Notes: a model not told the origin generated them from the sequence alone. A stretch of DNA of 64,000 bases from Hypoxylon rubiginosum (GCA_902806565.1 CADCXA010000043.1:208471-272470), one strand, 5' to 3'. Shown: positions 33,895-44,814, counted from the first letter of the stretch. Numbers and translations are program-made.

Positions 33895-34850
33895 ATTCGG
33901 GGCAATGTTAGTGAATAAACTAATTTCTAACTTGGCTCCCAACGATTTCATCTTGACTATCGTTGCCCTCCTTTCTTATTATCGGATATTGAACATGAAT
34001 GGCATCTTCGTCCCGGCGAGGAATTGCGGGTTTTCTTTTCCGAGGGGTTGGATACCTCTGCTTGCCGCGGGGTCTCGTGAACTTGCCCGTCCAGAAGAAT
34101 GCTTGCAATAGGAGAAACAGGCGGCGAGAAGGCTAGTTGCGCCGAGGAGTCGGGTGCTGATCCCGGCGAGGTCATATATCATGCATAACGTCACGGACTA
34201 TTTGGTTGCGTCGTACTTCCAGAGGAGGATCTGCGTCTTTTTATCGCCCTTCTTTCAAGATATGAGCTATCGTTCACATAGTCAACTCTCTTATGTGAGT
34301 AAAACTATGAGAACTTAATAAGGACATACCTTCCATTGTTAGTTGGCTATGGCTGCTGATATATTGAGGGGGGGTTCTTGTACGTTAGCTTGCTCTTATC
34401 TATACTCGCATCGTAAGTTCGACATAACGTGACGCATTTGCTGTAAATTACCTGGAAAATGTAAATGTAATGATCTGGGTGCTTGCGAAATGGCGGCCGG
34501 GGCAAATGACAGTCTTGGTATTCCTTGTTCTTGGAGGCTGCTCATGGGCTGAGCTGAGCAGAACAGGGAGGGAAGACAAGACTTGGCATCGTTTCGTCTT
34601 TCATAAGGCTAGCCTGCTTTTCAGGATGCCAGTTGGTTGATATTCCCCGTTTCCCAGGCACCTAGCAGTTATCTAAACATGCTTGCACTAAAGCTCAAGA
34701 GCTTCAACTCATGGCATGACTATGGTCTGAAGCTTAGCCACCCCTATCATAGACCGATAGAATGGAACATGACTGTATTTGGCAGGTTTCTGTCTTGCGT
34801 ATTCGGTTTATATCATGTTGTCATGATATCCATCCTATTTTTAGGGTGGG
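33895..34850. other. intergenic, no gene seen
   Basis: Convergent 3' spacer between the transporter and the RNase H gene. Short frames of 60-110 codons on both strands have no family resemblance. No repeat or RNA gene was recognised. Confidence 0.4.
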
Positions 34851-35823
34851 CTAGAAACCCTTCACATCTACCCACTCTTCGTACGATGTATCCTCCGACG
34901 CAGCATTCTTCGCAGCCGCGTCCGCCGTCTCGTTCCATTCTCTCGGAATTCTCCAGAAGCGGATAGAGAGCCCTGCGTCGTCCCACTTCTCAACCTCGCC
35001 GAGAAGCATTTCCCACAAGTCTCTGTTCTTGACATCTGCGTTCGCATTCGTCTTCCAGCCATTGTTAACCCACGTCCTCGCCCACTTCGTAGAGCCTTCG
35101 ACCACGTACTCCGAGTCGGTGGCGATGGTCATGGTGCGAATACCTTCGCCGGGCCAGTGTCGAAAGCGCAGGGCCGCGATAACGGCACGAAGCTCAGCCC
35201 TATTGCTGCTCTGGACTCCCTCGTCGCCAAAGGGGCCCTTATTCTCCAGTCGATTGGACACGATTGCCGGCTCACCCGAGAGTCCCATTCCGTGGACGAA
35301 CGCCCAGCCGGCCCTGGGATTTGGTTGACCATTATTCAAGCATGCGCCATCGGTCAATATGAGAGCTGATCGGCGTTCATCGCGGTGGATGTATCTGACA
35401 ATGCAAGTTAATGTCTCGTCTGGGAGATGGGTTTCATCTAGGCAGCCCATACCTGAACCCGTTTGGGTATCTTGTACTGTGAAATAGTTCTGTTGGACGA
35501 ATTGAACCTGTCGGAGGAGTGAATCTGGTAGGGAATACTTTGCCAGTGCCTCTTTTCTTTTCTGTGCCATCACGAGGGACCCGAGTATTACCAGGGTTGG
35601 TGCTGGATCCGTCATCTTCGTCATCTTCATCTTCGTCGTCTTCGGAATCAGTCGAAGGGTCGTTCATCTCGCTGTAATCCGTGCAGCACTTTCCGCAATA
35701 GACCAAGCCGTGGGGGCCGCAAACGATTCGGCCGTCAGGCAGCTCGCATGGGCCCTCTTCATCATCGCTGCTCGATGGGCCAAGAGGGTATAAACCCTGG
35801 GCAAGATACCATCCGAGAGGCAT
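34851..35823 (-). CDS. ribonuclease H family protein
   Basis: The C-terminal ~190 residues are an RNase H fold. The catalytic acidic residues are in place: Asp in LILTDGACLNNG, Glu in SSNRAELRAVIAAL and Asp in IATDSEYVVEG. A fourth is in the C-terminal EWNETADAAAKNA region. It would cleave RNA in RNA-DNA hybrids, or act as a related nuclease. The N-terminal part has MPLGWYLAQGLYPLGPSSSDDEEGPCELPDG-type sequence with CGPHGLVYCGKCCTDY, a Cys-rich element seen in fungal RNase H-like proteins. An Asp/Glu run follows. The two parts are in different frames. A 40-nt GT-AG segment (35591-35552) would join them into 310 residues, but it is unusually short with a purine-rich acceptor, so a frameshift is an alternative. 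Confidence 0.78.
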
Positions 35824-36536
35824 TCTGACAGTTTTCTAATGGCAAACGGATGGCAATGAGCTAAGAGCCTTTGCTTAGAAAGTCAAGATGAAATAATGTA
35901 AAGTTGACGCGCGACTGTGGTCCAATATAAATGGGCTGAAAAGTGGCTCTATTACCTGTGCGACACCTGCTGCACCTGTCAAAAAAGGTACGCCATAATT
36001 ACAGGGGAGCTTAGTGAGATAAATATAGAGGTTAGTGGATAGGGATCCTGTAATTGATGCAGCCGTGAGCAATCTAGCTGATGACAAAGCACAAACTTTT
36101 GTCTGTAAACGCATGGACAAACCATCACGGACGTGCGCCATTCAATGCCGATAGCGGTCTTAGGCATACAAGATTCACTTCCGGCAATCTAAAGTGCAAG
36201 AGGAGATATAAAAACTAAAAGATTAATACGTTCGACAAGCCGCCCACGCAAGCTTGAATTACATACTACAACAAAGCCAAGAAAATTGACAAAATCTCCG
36301 GCGTTATCTTTCCTCGCTCCACTGAACCCCTATTCCTACCAAGACCGCCATTTTTCGAAAATATGTATGAGAGGTTGGCAGAACCACTTAACAAGTGAAT
36401 CTTGTATTGTATTTGGCTTAAAATATGGTTGGATCTTCTTGCTAATCTTTGTATTTTCCAAAAAAAAAATTTTTTGGCGGTACCTATGAGCAGAGTGAAA
36501 GTCCGTCGCCCGCAATACCCCACCGTCTCGAAACGC
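35824..36536. other. intergenic, no gene seen
   Basis: Spacer between two minus-strand genes, holding the RNase H promoter and the 3' flank of the HSP30-like pseudogene. Frames of 60-90 codons here are unsupported. An A9/T5 tract stands at about 36462-36475. Confidence 0.4.
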
Positions 36537-37471
36537 TCAGACGACCGAGACGTTACCACCGGTAGGCGAAACAATTTGCTTTTCCGGTAAGGCCGTAGCG
36601 TGGGGATCGAACCGGGACTCGCTGACGGCGAGGTGCAGCCTTGTCCAATCCCACTTGCGCCCGAAAACCACGAACCCGAAGCCCACCACCGGTACCAGCA
36701 GCACATCCAGGACGCCGAAGAAGATGGAGCCCCCTGTAACACCGATGGTACTGCTACCGTCGCTAAGTCCGAACGCAACGGGGTACAGCAGCCACAGCAG
36801 ATTGGCCCAGCCAGCCAGGATCATGTAGTCGCGACTAACATCCAACCGTCCGGCGGCCTCCCGGCTCTCGTTGAGGGTGCTCATGGCGAGAATGACGTAG
36901 GCAAGCGTGCCGAAGGCGAAGAAACCCCACCTGTAGCTGGTTGGGGTGTAGGCGGCGGCGAGGTAGGTAAGGACCCAGAGCCAGGTGATGGCGACGTTGG
37001 TGAAGATGGTGGTCCACGAGACGCCCGAGAGCAGGCCGAGCGCGAGGGCGACGGACGGGAAGGAGACGACCTAGTTGATGTACCGGACGTAGAACAGCTG
37101 ATGCGTCGCGCCGGAGTCGTCTCGGATGGCGCTCCAGCCTAGGTCGGAGGCTTGGGCGAAGTAGGTCACTGAACCGACTAGGAGGACGACGGTGAACAGG
37201 TAGTGGAAGACCCTGTTGCTCTCGGGGGCGGTGAAGCAGATAACTAGAAGGCCAAGCTATAAATGAAGAATATGTGTTAGTCTATCAGGGTAACGGATAG
37301 GTGATAAATGGAATCAAAGCTTACGAAAGCTACTATATAAATGGCCGTTACGGCCCAAAGCCAATCCGACCCGTGTACGGAGAGAGCCGAATCAACACCG
37401 ACTGGAGGGTTGATGCTGAGAGCATCATTTCCTCGGGGTAATATAAACATTTTATGATATCCTCCGAACAA
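36537..37471 (-). pseudogene. HSP30/opsin-related seven-TM protein with in-frame stop
   Basis: Exons 37471-37325 and 37256-36537 join at a GT-AG intron into 288 codons with the seven-helix layout of fungal opsin-related proteins (HSP30/MRH1/YRO2 group). Recognisable parts are GSDWLWAVTAIYIVAF (helix A), HYLFTVVLLVGSVTYFAQASD, FYVRYIN, VVSFPSVALALGLLSGVSW and RWGFFAFGTLAYVILA. Also visible are WANLLWLLYPVAFGLSDG and the last helix FFGVLDVLLVPVVGFGF. No lysine is visible in the last helix, so retinal binding is not expected. Codon 37073-37071 is TAG where the family has Trp (RYINWVVSFP). On the plus strand the change is CCA to CTA, the CpA-to-TpA type made by RIP. The frame is otherwise intact. 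Unless read through, the protein would stop in helix C. Confidence 0.83.
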
Positions 37472-37892
37472 GACGTTTAGGAGGTATCCGAACGAGAAGG
37501 TGGGCAGTGGAAGGCAACCTTCTTATAACTGTTGCGCTCCTACGCCAGACTGCGCAGACACCACTGGCAGACAATGGCATATCCATTTGATTTCCTCATA
37601 AATCCCACAGCTATAATGTGTCAAATTTGCTTCCGCCCTCAATATCGTGCTCACGTATGTTCAGCTATATGTATCGGAAGCGCTAGTCAGGGGTAGTATT
37701 GGTAATGGTGAAGGTCAATCCATACCCCTTAAAGAAGATAGTGGGTACGATTTGCTTCCGTTGCTTACTTCAGCAGCAACACCAGATGTAAGTAGTTGAG
37801 CTTCCAACGGATACGTACGTGTTCCCTCTCTATTCTAGTGTAGGTAGTTCTATGTGGCGGAAGCAAATGGTGAGCTCTTCATTTCCAAATGA
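37472..37892. promoter_or_regulatory. divergent spacer, HSP30-like pseudogene and Zn2Cys6 gene
   Basis: Both flanking genes start from this ~420-bp spacer. The GGAAGC/TTTGCTTCCG motif occurs three or more times (near 37630, 37676, 37750, 37858), partly as inverted copies; it could be a regulator site. No gene is seen. Confidence 0.35.
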
Positions 37893-39098
37893 ATGATGGA
37901 TAATAGGGCGGCGGGATCAAATTCCGTCAAACCGACTAAAGTCGTCATAGTAAGTCAGAGTCGGTCTCCTTTCTGGTTTATGAGCATTCTGGCCCCTGGC
38001 ATCTCTCAGGCATGCGATCGCTGTAAAGCTCGTAAAAGGCGATGCGATGGCGGGATACCCCGGTGTACCAACTGTCTCGTATGCGCTGCGGAATGCAATT
38101 ATGCAGCTGCTCGGAAGTATCGAGGGGTAGGCAAAAGGTAAAGTACAACTTAACTCTATAGATCATGCATTGATCGCGGACCTTCTCACAAAGTCGTTAC
38201 TAGGGGAAAGAATGTTGAAAATGGCAATGAGAAGAGGGACACGTTAGTGACATTGCTACCACCACCTCGGCCAAAAGATTGTAGCTTTTCCAACCTTAGC
38301 ACGAACGATGACTCCATCGCCTTGATATCAGCACCAGCGGAAGAACCAGCAAGTCCAAGTTTTCACCATGAAGCTCCTATGGTATCAGGTTTGCAATCGA
38401 ATGCTGTTTCTATGCTCCCATCTCAGAGACGAGCGAGCGCGGGGAACGGGCTTCCAATTTTTGCCGACTTTCTACTGCCGGACCAGTACGGCAAGCACCT
38501 GAACACGATAAAAAGAGACCTTGGGGAGGCCACTGCAGCCCGAAGATTCATGCCGCTTATGCCTCACCGCATCTCGAAGCGCCTGATGGAGAACACCTTC
38601 GCCGAAATCACGGCGGAGTACCAGCTGCTAGACCAACCGAGCTTCATGGCACTCCTCGACGCCCAGTACGCCGCCAGTCCCGTCAACCCGGCAGACAACC
38701 CGGCCAGGTGGGCCCTGGTGAACGCCGTCGTAGCCCTCGCGATCCGGTCCAAGACGGCGCCGGGCTCCGAGGACTGCCTTTCCGACATCCCGCGCGGGTA
38801 CTACCAGAACGCCGTCACCGTGATCCCGGATCTCATCCTACAGGTGCCGAGCCTGCTCGCGATACAGGCGCTGCTGTCGATGGCCCTCTTTGCTAAGAAT
38901 ATCCGGGATCGCCAGGCGTTCGTTGTCCTTGCGAGCAACGCCTCGCGTCAGCTGGAACTGCTGTTTACGAGCGGCGCGGTCGTCGATCCTAGAGAAGCGG
39001 TCTCGTATGAACGGACGTGTGAAGTGGTGAATATGTTGAACCAAGTCATCGGAGGCGAAAATCGCACGCGCACCGATATTAATAGGTGGGAGGATTGA
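37893..39098 (+). CDS. short Zn2Cys6 regulator, probably truncated
   Basis: Exon 1 (37893-38137) carries a Zn(II)2Cys6 cluster: ACDRCKARKRRCDGGIPRC followed by CLVCAAEC, at residues about 41-68. Exon 2 (38237-39098) begins in a linker with LLPPPRPKD. It continues into the start of a fungal-specific regulator domain (FAEITAEYQLLDQPSFMALL, then ALVNAVVALAIRSKTAPGSE, LQVPSLLAIQALLSMALFAKNI). The frame ends at about 368 residues, while most such regulators run to 600-900, and no continuation was found downstream. The ~99-nt intron has a GTAAAG donor and an acceptor in GAAGAG, which is weak. It is either a shortened regulator or a gene cut at its C-terminus. Nuclear role; targets unknown. Confidence 0.68.
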
Positions 39099-40255
39099 AT
39101 AGGTGTCATTTGGTCATTCGGTGCGTTATCAGATTTATATGGGGAGATGTATATAAAAGTGTTAGTGCAAGGATTACCTACGGGTTAGTTTAATGGGGGG
39201 TACCTAGGGCAGGCCATTTCGTTCAACGATCTGCGGCAGGTAACGCTAAGACAGGGGCCCTGGGGCCAAATGAGCCGTACGATAATAATAAGGTTAGGGC
39301 AGGGCGGACAGGTACCGATGATCTATAGTTAGCGACCCGTCTGCCCGTCCGGGGTAAACGATGGCACGTTACACTATTTTCGCAGCCCACCAATGGGATA
39401 GGGCACACGGCCTGTTCCTTCGGCGCGTTTCAGCTACTCCACCTGCCGGATCAGGAGCGTGAAACAGGTACCACCAGCCCAGCAGGCTCGGATTCGCGCC
39501 GTGGTTGGCTGTCCTGTTGAAATGTAAGGGACGAAGAGAAAAAGACTTGTTCGACTTCACAGAGCGTGTAAAAGCAACGCAACCAACCGCGCATGAACAA
39601 ATCGAAAATGGCCAAGAGATCCAGTTACATTAGTATGTTACTTTAGGTACCTTACCTACACCCTAGCATATCATTGTACAATACAGGCGGCAAGTCCGCT
39701 GTAACTTCGGCCTCTCAGCTTGTGCGCCTAACTGATTCCAGGGGTTGCCTTGTCCCGTCCGACGCCCATGATCTCCCTATTATCTCCCTATTACATAGTA
39801 CACGCACACGCAGTACCGCGACCAACAACTTTGTTGCTTCGCCGTACGGCACTGGCACGTTCAGGGACATGGGTTAGTTTCGTACTCTCGGGCAATTAAG
39901 CCTGTCATAAGCCTGTCACGAGCGTCTTCTGCTCTACATAATCTACGTATTATGTCGATCATCTATATACTTGCTGCCCGCAGGGGGGGACATTTTCCAA
40001 CCAACGTTGATCGTCCCTTTGGTGTCCCACCGACCACCGTCTAGGAAGGTTATCAGTTCCATCTATATAAGAGAATCGACCTGCGACCTTCCAGCTGTCG
40101 CCTCCTCACTTACATACTTGGGTACACACACGCCTACACATCTTGCATAATAAGGCTATCTCAAAAAAAGGGTCGTTCTAATAAGTTTTTTTCCTTTACG
40201 ACCCGTCCACTCGCTACTTTTCTTCCAAAGGAAATTTCCTAGATTAATATTTGCA
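39099..40255. promoter_or_regulatory. 1.15-kb upstream region of the CFEM gene
   Basis: No gene is supported in the body of this spacer. Its last 200 bp look like a strong promoter: TATATAA at 40064-40070, then a pyrimidine-rich stretch, then the ATG at 40256 about 190 bp downstream. A TACC/GGTA motif lies near 39645-39660. Confidence 0.45.
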
Positions 40256-41144
40256 ATGGCGCCTCTTCGTGTGCTCGCGCTGCCGACCATGGCCGCCCTT
40301 GCTATGGCCCTCAACGTTACCGACTACGTCCCGGCATGCGGGCCGCCGTGCATTTACACGTCTGTAGACGAAAACACGACCTGCGACCCGAGCGATAACG
40401 CTTGCATCTGCGAGTCGGTCTACACCATCAAGCGCGACGGCGAGGTGTGCCTGCGGGATGCCTGTTCCGACGGCGACTATGGTATGTCCTAGAAAATGAA
40501 AAAGGACAGTAAAAGCAAAAAGAACTAACAAGAATCCAGGTTCCGTAATGAAGGGCTTCGACTCGTTCTGCGCCGCCGTCACCGCGGGCCCCACTGGCAG
40601 CTCCAGCACTTCAACTAGCAGCCCAACCAGCACATCGACGTCGGCCGGCGAGACATCGTCGTCGTCGTCGTCGTCAGCCACCACTACGGAGACCCCGACG
40701 ACCACCTCGGACAGCACCGGGTACCCCACGTCGCCGTCGTCCTCGGCCTCGGATACCACCACCGCCACGGAAACCACCACCGCGACGTCGACGTCGACTG
40801 GCGGCGGCGAGACCACCGCCACTACTACGGCTCCAGGCAGCAGCGGCAGCGGCAGCGGCAGCGGCAGCGGCAGCAGCAGCGCCACGTCCTCCGCGGGATC
40901 CTCCCCTACGGGCAGCACCCCGGGCTCGTCCGACTCGTCGACCGTCGTCACCCCTCCGTCATCGACCGCCGCCGAGTCTTCTGCCTCGTCCCCTTCGTCG
41001 TCCTTCACCTCGAGCGGCGCCGGCAGCTCCCCGTCGTCTACCGCCGGCCCGACCCCGGTCCCGGCCGGCGCTGCTTCCAGAGCGAGCACGGGTATCGGTG
41101 CAGGCCTCGCTGCGCTCGTCTTGGGGTTCGCGTACCTCTTGTAA
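40256..41144 (+). CDS. CFEM-type GPI-anchored cell-surface protein
   Basis: Exons 40256-40481 and 40540-41144 join at a GTATGT...ATCCAG intron to give 276 residues. Residues 1-18 are a signal peptide (APLRVLALPTMAALAMA). Residues about 28-88 hold a cysteine pattern CGPPC, C, CDPSDNACIC, C, C and FDSFC that adds up to eight cysteines of a CFEM-like domain. Some CFEM proteins bind haem or act in host interaction. Next is a ~150-residue Ser/Thr/Pro/Gly region with TCG-repeat and GGCAGC microsatellite coding (40651-40678 and 40836-40878), presumably O-glycosylated. The C-terminus GIGAGLAALVLGFAYLL after a small-residue site is a GPI-attachment signal. It is expected in the wall or plasma membrane. 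A long minus-strand frame across it is a shadow of the repeats. Confidence 0.85.
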
Positions 41145-41507
41145 GCTACCGCTGCCGCCGCCGCCGCTGCTGCTGCTCCTTGGCCAGTCGCATTTAGCAT
41201 GATGGATGATTTGAAAGTCACGGGGTCTTTGGGTTTCTGCTTCGATGTCTTATAGTTTAATGCTGAGTTATAGCTAAGGTCAGTATATCGTCACCGGGTA
41301 CGGTGTTGATTCGCTTGGAAATTGTAGATAGCTTTTTTTTTTACCTCACCTACCTCTTATGAGGTAAGGAATACATGTGCTTTCTCGGGCATGTAAGTAT
41401 ATATATTACCACACACGTACATACATATTTCGTTTAAATTGGATCAATATGGTTTCCAAATGGCGTTGATATCTATCATTGCACATCGAGCTAGATCTTT
41501 ACTGTTC
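41145..41507. other. convergent spacer
   Basis: 3' flanks of two converging genes, with a (GCC)n/(GCT)n microsatellite at about 41150-41177 directly after the CFEM stop codon and a hairpin-like ACCTCACCTACCTC/GAGGTAAGG near 41343-41370. No gene. Confidence 0.4.
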
Positions 41508-43668
41508 TTACTGTTCCTGGTTTCCAGAATCGTCAAAGGCGTTGGTCCACTTCTCCAAAAGGACACCAACTCCTAGCTGCGCGTTCTCGTGCTCCTGCTC
41601 GAAGTCGATAATATCAACACCGTCATCCAGGCCGTCAAGCTCGACGTCAGAACTTTCTGAAGCGTCATCTTCCTCTTTGCGCGCCCGTTCAAGCCCCAGG
41701 TCCTCGGCAGGGCGATTGCTAACTTCGGATATAGAATCCGCCATATCGGGGTCGGATCGGCCTACCGAATAAGACGCGCTGCTATATGTTTTCGGACCTC
41801 GTCTACGGCCCGGGTTTTGGGCTTTGGTCTGCTTGTCCCGAGGTAACGTCTCCTAATTTTAGAGCAAACGTGCGTGTCCCAGCAAGTTCGCCCCCGTGTT
41901 GAACCAGAAAGACGACTAGCCCGGGCTGAACGGTGGTGCTCCACATTGCGGGTAGGATCTCGTGATTGTCGGGGCCCTTGAGCCGGTAGTAGCCCAGGTT
42001 GACAGGATGGCCGGGCGCCGGCGCGCCACCAAGTGCTTCCTTAACGAGCCGATCCATTCCCTGTTTCCGCTTAGCCCTATGGCCAACCTTAGTCTGTTCT
42101 TGCTTAAGATGGGGGTAGACAGCTTACCTCCCACGTACGACAGAGTTCGAATGCGAACCGGAAGTATAGGTTGTTATACTCGAGGTGAACAGGCTGGGCG
42201 GGAGGGCCGACCAAGAAAAACACGACAATATTCGAGTTCCTCTTAGATTGTGTGGTAATCGCGACGCAAGTTCTTGCTCGGGGATTCGCGCGACTCGCAT
42301 CTGCTATTGCTTGATCAACGCTCTCCCGTTGAGTGGGACTCAATGATGCATATTGAGTTGACATATCACCTCGACTCGATTTCAAGGCCCGTTTGAGCAT
42401 ATGTTTTAGATTCCGGTGGCCAAAGGGGAGCTTTCGCAGGTGTACGGTTCGCTCTCGACGAAGTAGGCCTCAAGCTCCTCGCTCGCCTGCCGAAGAGATT
42501 AGACAGCCACGAAAGAGAATCCAAGGTTCCCGATGCGAGCTTTGGTTTGTAAGTGTTTCTCGCCAGCTCCGTAGTGTCACAGACGTTCCCCTTCTTCTCG
42601 TCGCTGCTTGTTATGTTTGAGCCAACCACATGCGTTGCCGAACCCAGCGTATTATGTGGTATTTTGGATGGTCTAGCCTTACCGATCGCCAGGCTCTGCG
42701 TCCCAGGCTCTAGAGGAAGTCCAGGTCGGACTGTGCCACCTAAATTGTTCTCACGCTTTTCATTCTTCTCGAGTGTCTGAGGATCTGATGGAATACTGAC
42801 TGCGCCGAATCCCATATTACTGAAAATACCAGTTAGTGAGAGGCATGTAGGTGCAGTAGCTCGTCTTACACTTCGCCACCTAGAGCAGCAGAGCTGGATT
42901 CGATGTTTAGTGGTTCTGAAGGACAGTTACTAGGTCCAGGCATTCCAGTAATTCCAGTATCATTGGCCTCTTGCTTTCTTCCTTCCTGTGTCTTCTACCT
43001 CTGCCGTTCAGCTAGTATTTCTTTCGTATAGTCTTTTCCCTTTTGTAGCATGTCTGAATTTGCTTCTAGAGTTGCCACCCACTGCGAACCTTCTAACGGT
43101 TGAGCGCTGGTCGAGGCCCTACGTCACGATGGTTAGTATTGGTAGTTCAGCGTGATGGGCGAAACCAACGTCATTTTAGATTTAGCCAGCTTTATGACAT
43201 TAAGCTGTAGGAGCAGGCTGATTTTTAGCCATCTCAATTCTTCTCAATGTTTCTTGATACGTGGTTCCTGGAAGGGCCACTTCAGCCTCTGTATCGGACT
43301 CGTGAATTTTAAATTATCACAGTCTAACGCATCTAGTGACGCATTAACATGGCCATTGCTTAGAGGGCCGGAAGCCTTCGCGATGAGTTTGACGATTTCG
43401 ATGTACACCTGTTTGCATTGCGACGCCAATTGGACCACCTGCTTAACCCCTGAGCCATTTGCGATTGGTCTCCCATTCGGGTCGGTCTTGATGATCTCAT
43501 GAAGCTGCTCTAAAGCCAATGCTGTCGCGGTAACGTCAGAAGCGACGTCGTGGAGGCTTTGGTGCGCATCTGATACCGCTTCAACATAATTTGTAACATT
43601 GTCGCAAACTGAAGTCCAAACGCAGCAATGCCCACGACTGACCAAGCTAAACCTGCAGCTTCAGCCAT
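41508..43668 (-). pseudogene. STAND N-terminal / ubiquitin-like-domain protein gene with multiple lesions
   Basis: The parts appear in the order of a known fungal architecture. An N-terminal STAND-associated domain starts at 43668 with MAEAAGLAWSVVGIAAFGLQ. It continues in another frame as NYVEAVSDAHQSLHDVASDV and LKWPFQEPRIKKH, then EELRWLKISLLLQLN after a TGA stop at 43246-43244. A Ser/Pro-rich middle has a second in-frame stop, TAG at 42997-42995. A ubiquitin-like (ULD_2-type) domain follows with YFRFAFELCRTWE and GMDRLVKEAL...YYRLKGPDNHEILPAMW. Finally an acidic tail (DFEQEHENAQLGVGVLLEKW) sits in yet another frame, ending at 41508. Lesions: a frameshift near 43590, two stops, and an apparent frameshift near 41810. 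Introns may explain some frame changes but not all. I treat it as a decayed gene. Confidence 0.72.
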
Positions 43669-44142
43669 TTATATCGAGCACATCTAATTCGTATGTGGCC
43701 AGTCTGTCGTGTGATCCAGTGAGGGCCAGATGACGGTAAAATACTAGGACGCGGAAAGCTTTGAGGGGGGAAAGCCTCGAGGAAAACGAGAGCTGACGCC
43801 GCCTATTTTCCTAGCTCGAAGCAGTGTAACCATGATAAAGGGGCAGCGATATTTGACCAAGTTAAAGTAAACCTCAGATTCTAGCTCATCGGCGATATTG
43901 AGCGAGGCGTCGTTACTAGTGTTAATACCTACATTCTGGTACCTGTACCTGTACGGGGCCCGCATTGGTCGGAGTGGTACCTAGGTACTTAAGGCAACAT
44001 TGGATAACGCGGCTGTCTGTCGGGTTTCATGGGCGCGGTAGTTCGCATCTTGCTATTACATTTCCCTCAGCACGATCACTTATCTTATTATCCTCTTGTA
44101 ATTTGCTGCGATACTTGTTAGATACCTAGTCAATACGTCCTA
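43669..44142. promoter_or_regulatory. divergent spacer
   Basis: Lies between the decayed STAND-type gene and the plus-strand barrel protein. GTACCTGTACCTGTAC (about 43936-43951) and a TACCTAGGTA motif (43977-43986) stand near its middle. No gene. Confidence 0.4.
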
Positions 44143-44814
44143 ATGGCAGTCACAGAGTTGGCATGGCTAAAATGCGCATCCGAAGCGGTCACGACAGAGA
44201 GCAAGGAGGCCACAGACAGCGCACTGAACGTCCAGGATGAATGGTGTGCTCGCAACGCCCCGAACTTACCCAAGGCAAGGGAAAATCGGGGTGTCGGCTT
44301 CTTCCAGCAAGTTGAGGATCCGACCGTCACCCTCCTCACGGCGCATTGGGAATCCACCGAGCAGCATAAGACCTGGATAGAGAGTCCCGAAAACCAGACC
44401 GTCTTCCCCGGGCTCGGAGACCATTTCCAGCTCGAGAAGACAGTCTTCTTTCACCTAGACGATGTCGAGCTATTCGAAAAGCCAGACGCAGACGGAGAGA
44501 TCTCTTTATTGGAAAGCCCTGTCATCAGTGTGGCGAGACTGACCATCACGGCTGAGAACCGACAAGCGTTTGGCCAGGGTTGGAACGAGGTTAAGGGCAT
44601 ACTAGAGACGTTCGCGAAACCAACCATGGTGAAAAGTGGCTGGCGCATTGAGAAAGAGGGTCAAGGCCTAGAAGAATTCGTTTTCGCATGCGGGTGGCCA
44701 AACGTCGAGAAGCACGGAGAATTCGCAACAGCTGAGTATTTCCAGAAGTACGCATCGGCGTTATTACCCTTTTTCATGGCTCACGATGTCAAACATTACC
44801 AAAGAATTCTATGA
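44143..44814 (+). CDS. dimeric alpha-beta-barrel (ABM-like) protein
   Basis: A single exon of 223 residues. It looks like two ferredoxin-like halves in tandem, as in stress-responsive or antibiotic-biosynthesis-monooxygenase-type fungal proteins. The first half runs from ELAWLKC to about FQLEKTVFFHL with GVGFFQQVEDPTVTLLTAHWES. The second runs from VISVARLTI to HDVKHYQRIL with GWRIEKEGQGLEEFVFACGW. No signal peptide is visible, so it is likely cytosolic. The reaction is not known; related barrels carry cofactor-free monooxygenases and haem-degrading enzymes. Start at 44143 is the only ATG before the first strand. Confidence 0.75.
   Translation: MAVTELAWLKCASEAVTTESKEATDSALNVQDEWCARNAPNLPKARENRGVGFFQQVEDPTVTLLTAHWESTEQHKTWIESPENQTVFPGLGDHFQLEKTVFFHLDDVELFEKPDADGEISLLESPVISVARLTITAENRQAFGQGWNEVKGILETFAKPTMVKSGWRIEKEGQGLEEFVFACGWPNVEKHGEFATAEYFQKYASALLPFFMAHDVKHYQRIL

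Noticed and set aside
40244..41221. 325-codon minus-strand frame
   Set aside because: It is the antisense shadow of the Ser/Thr-rich repeats of the CFEM gene; it is Val/Asp/Pro-only low complexity.
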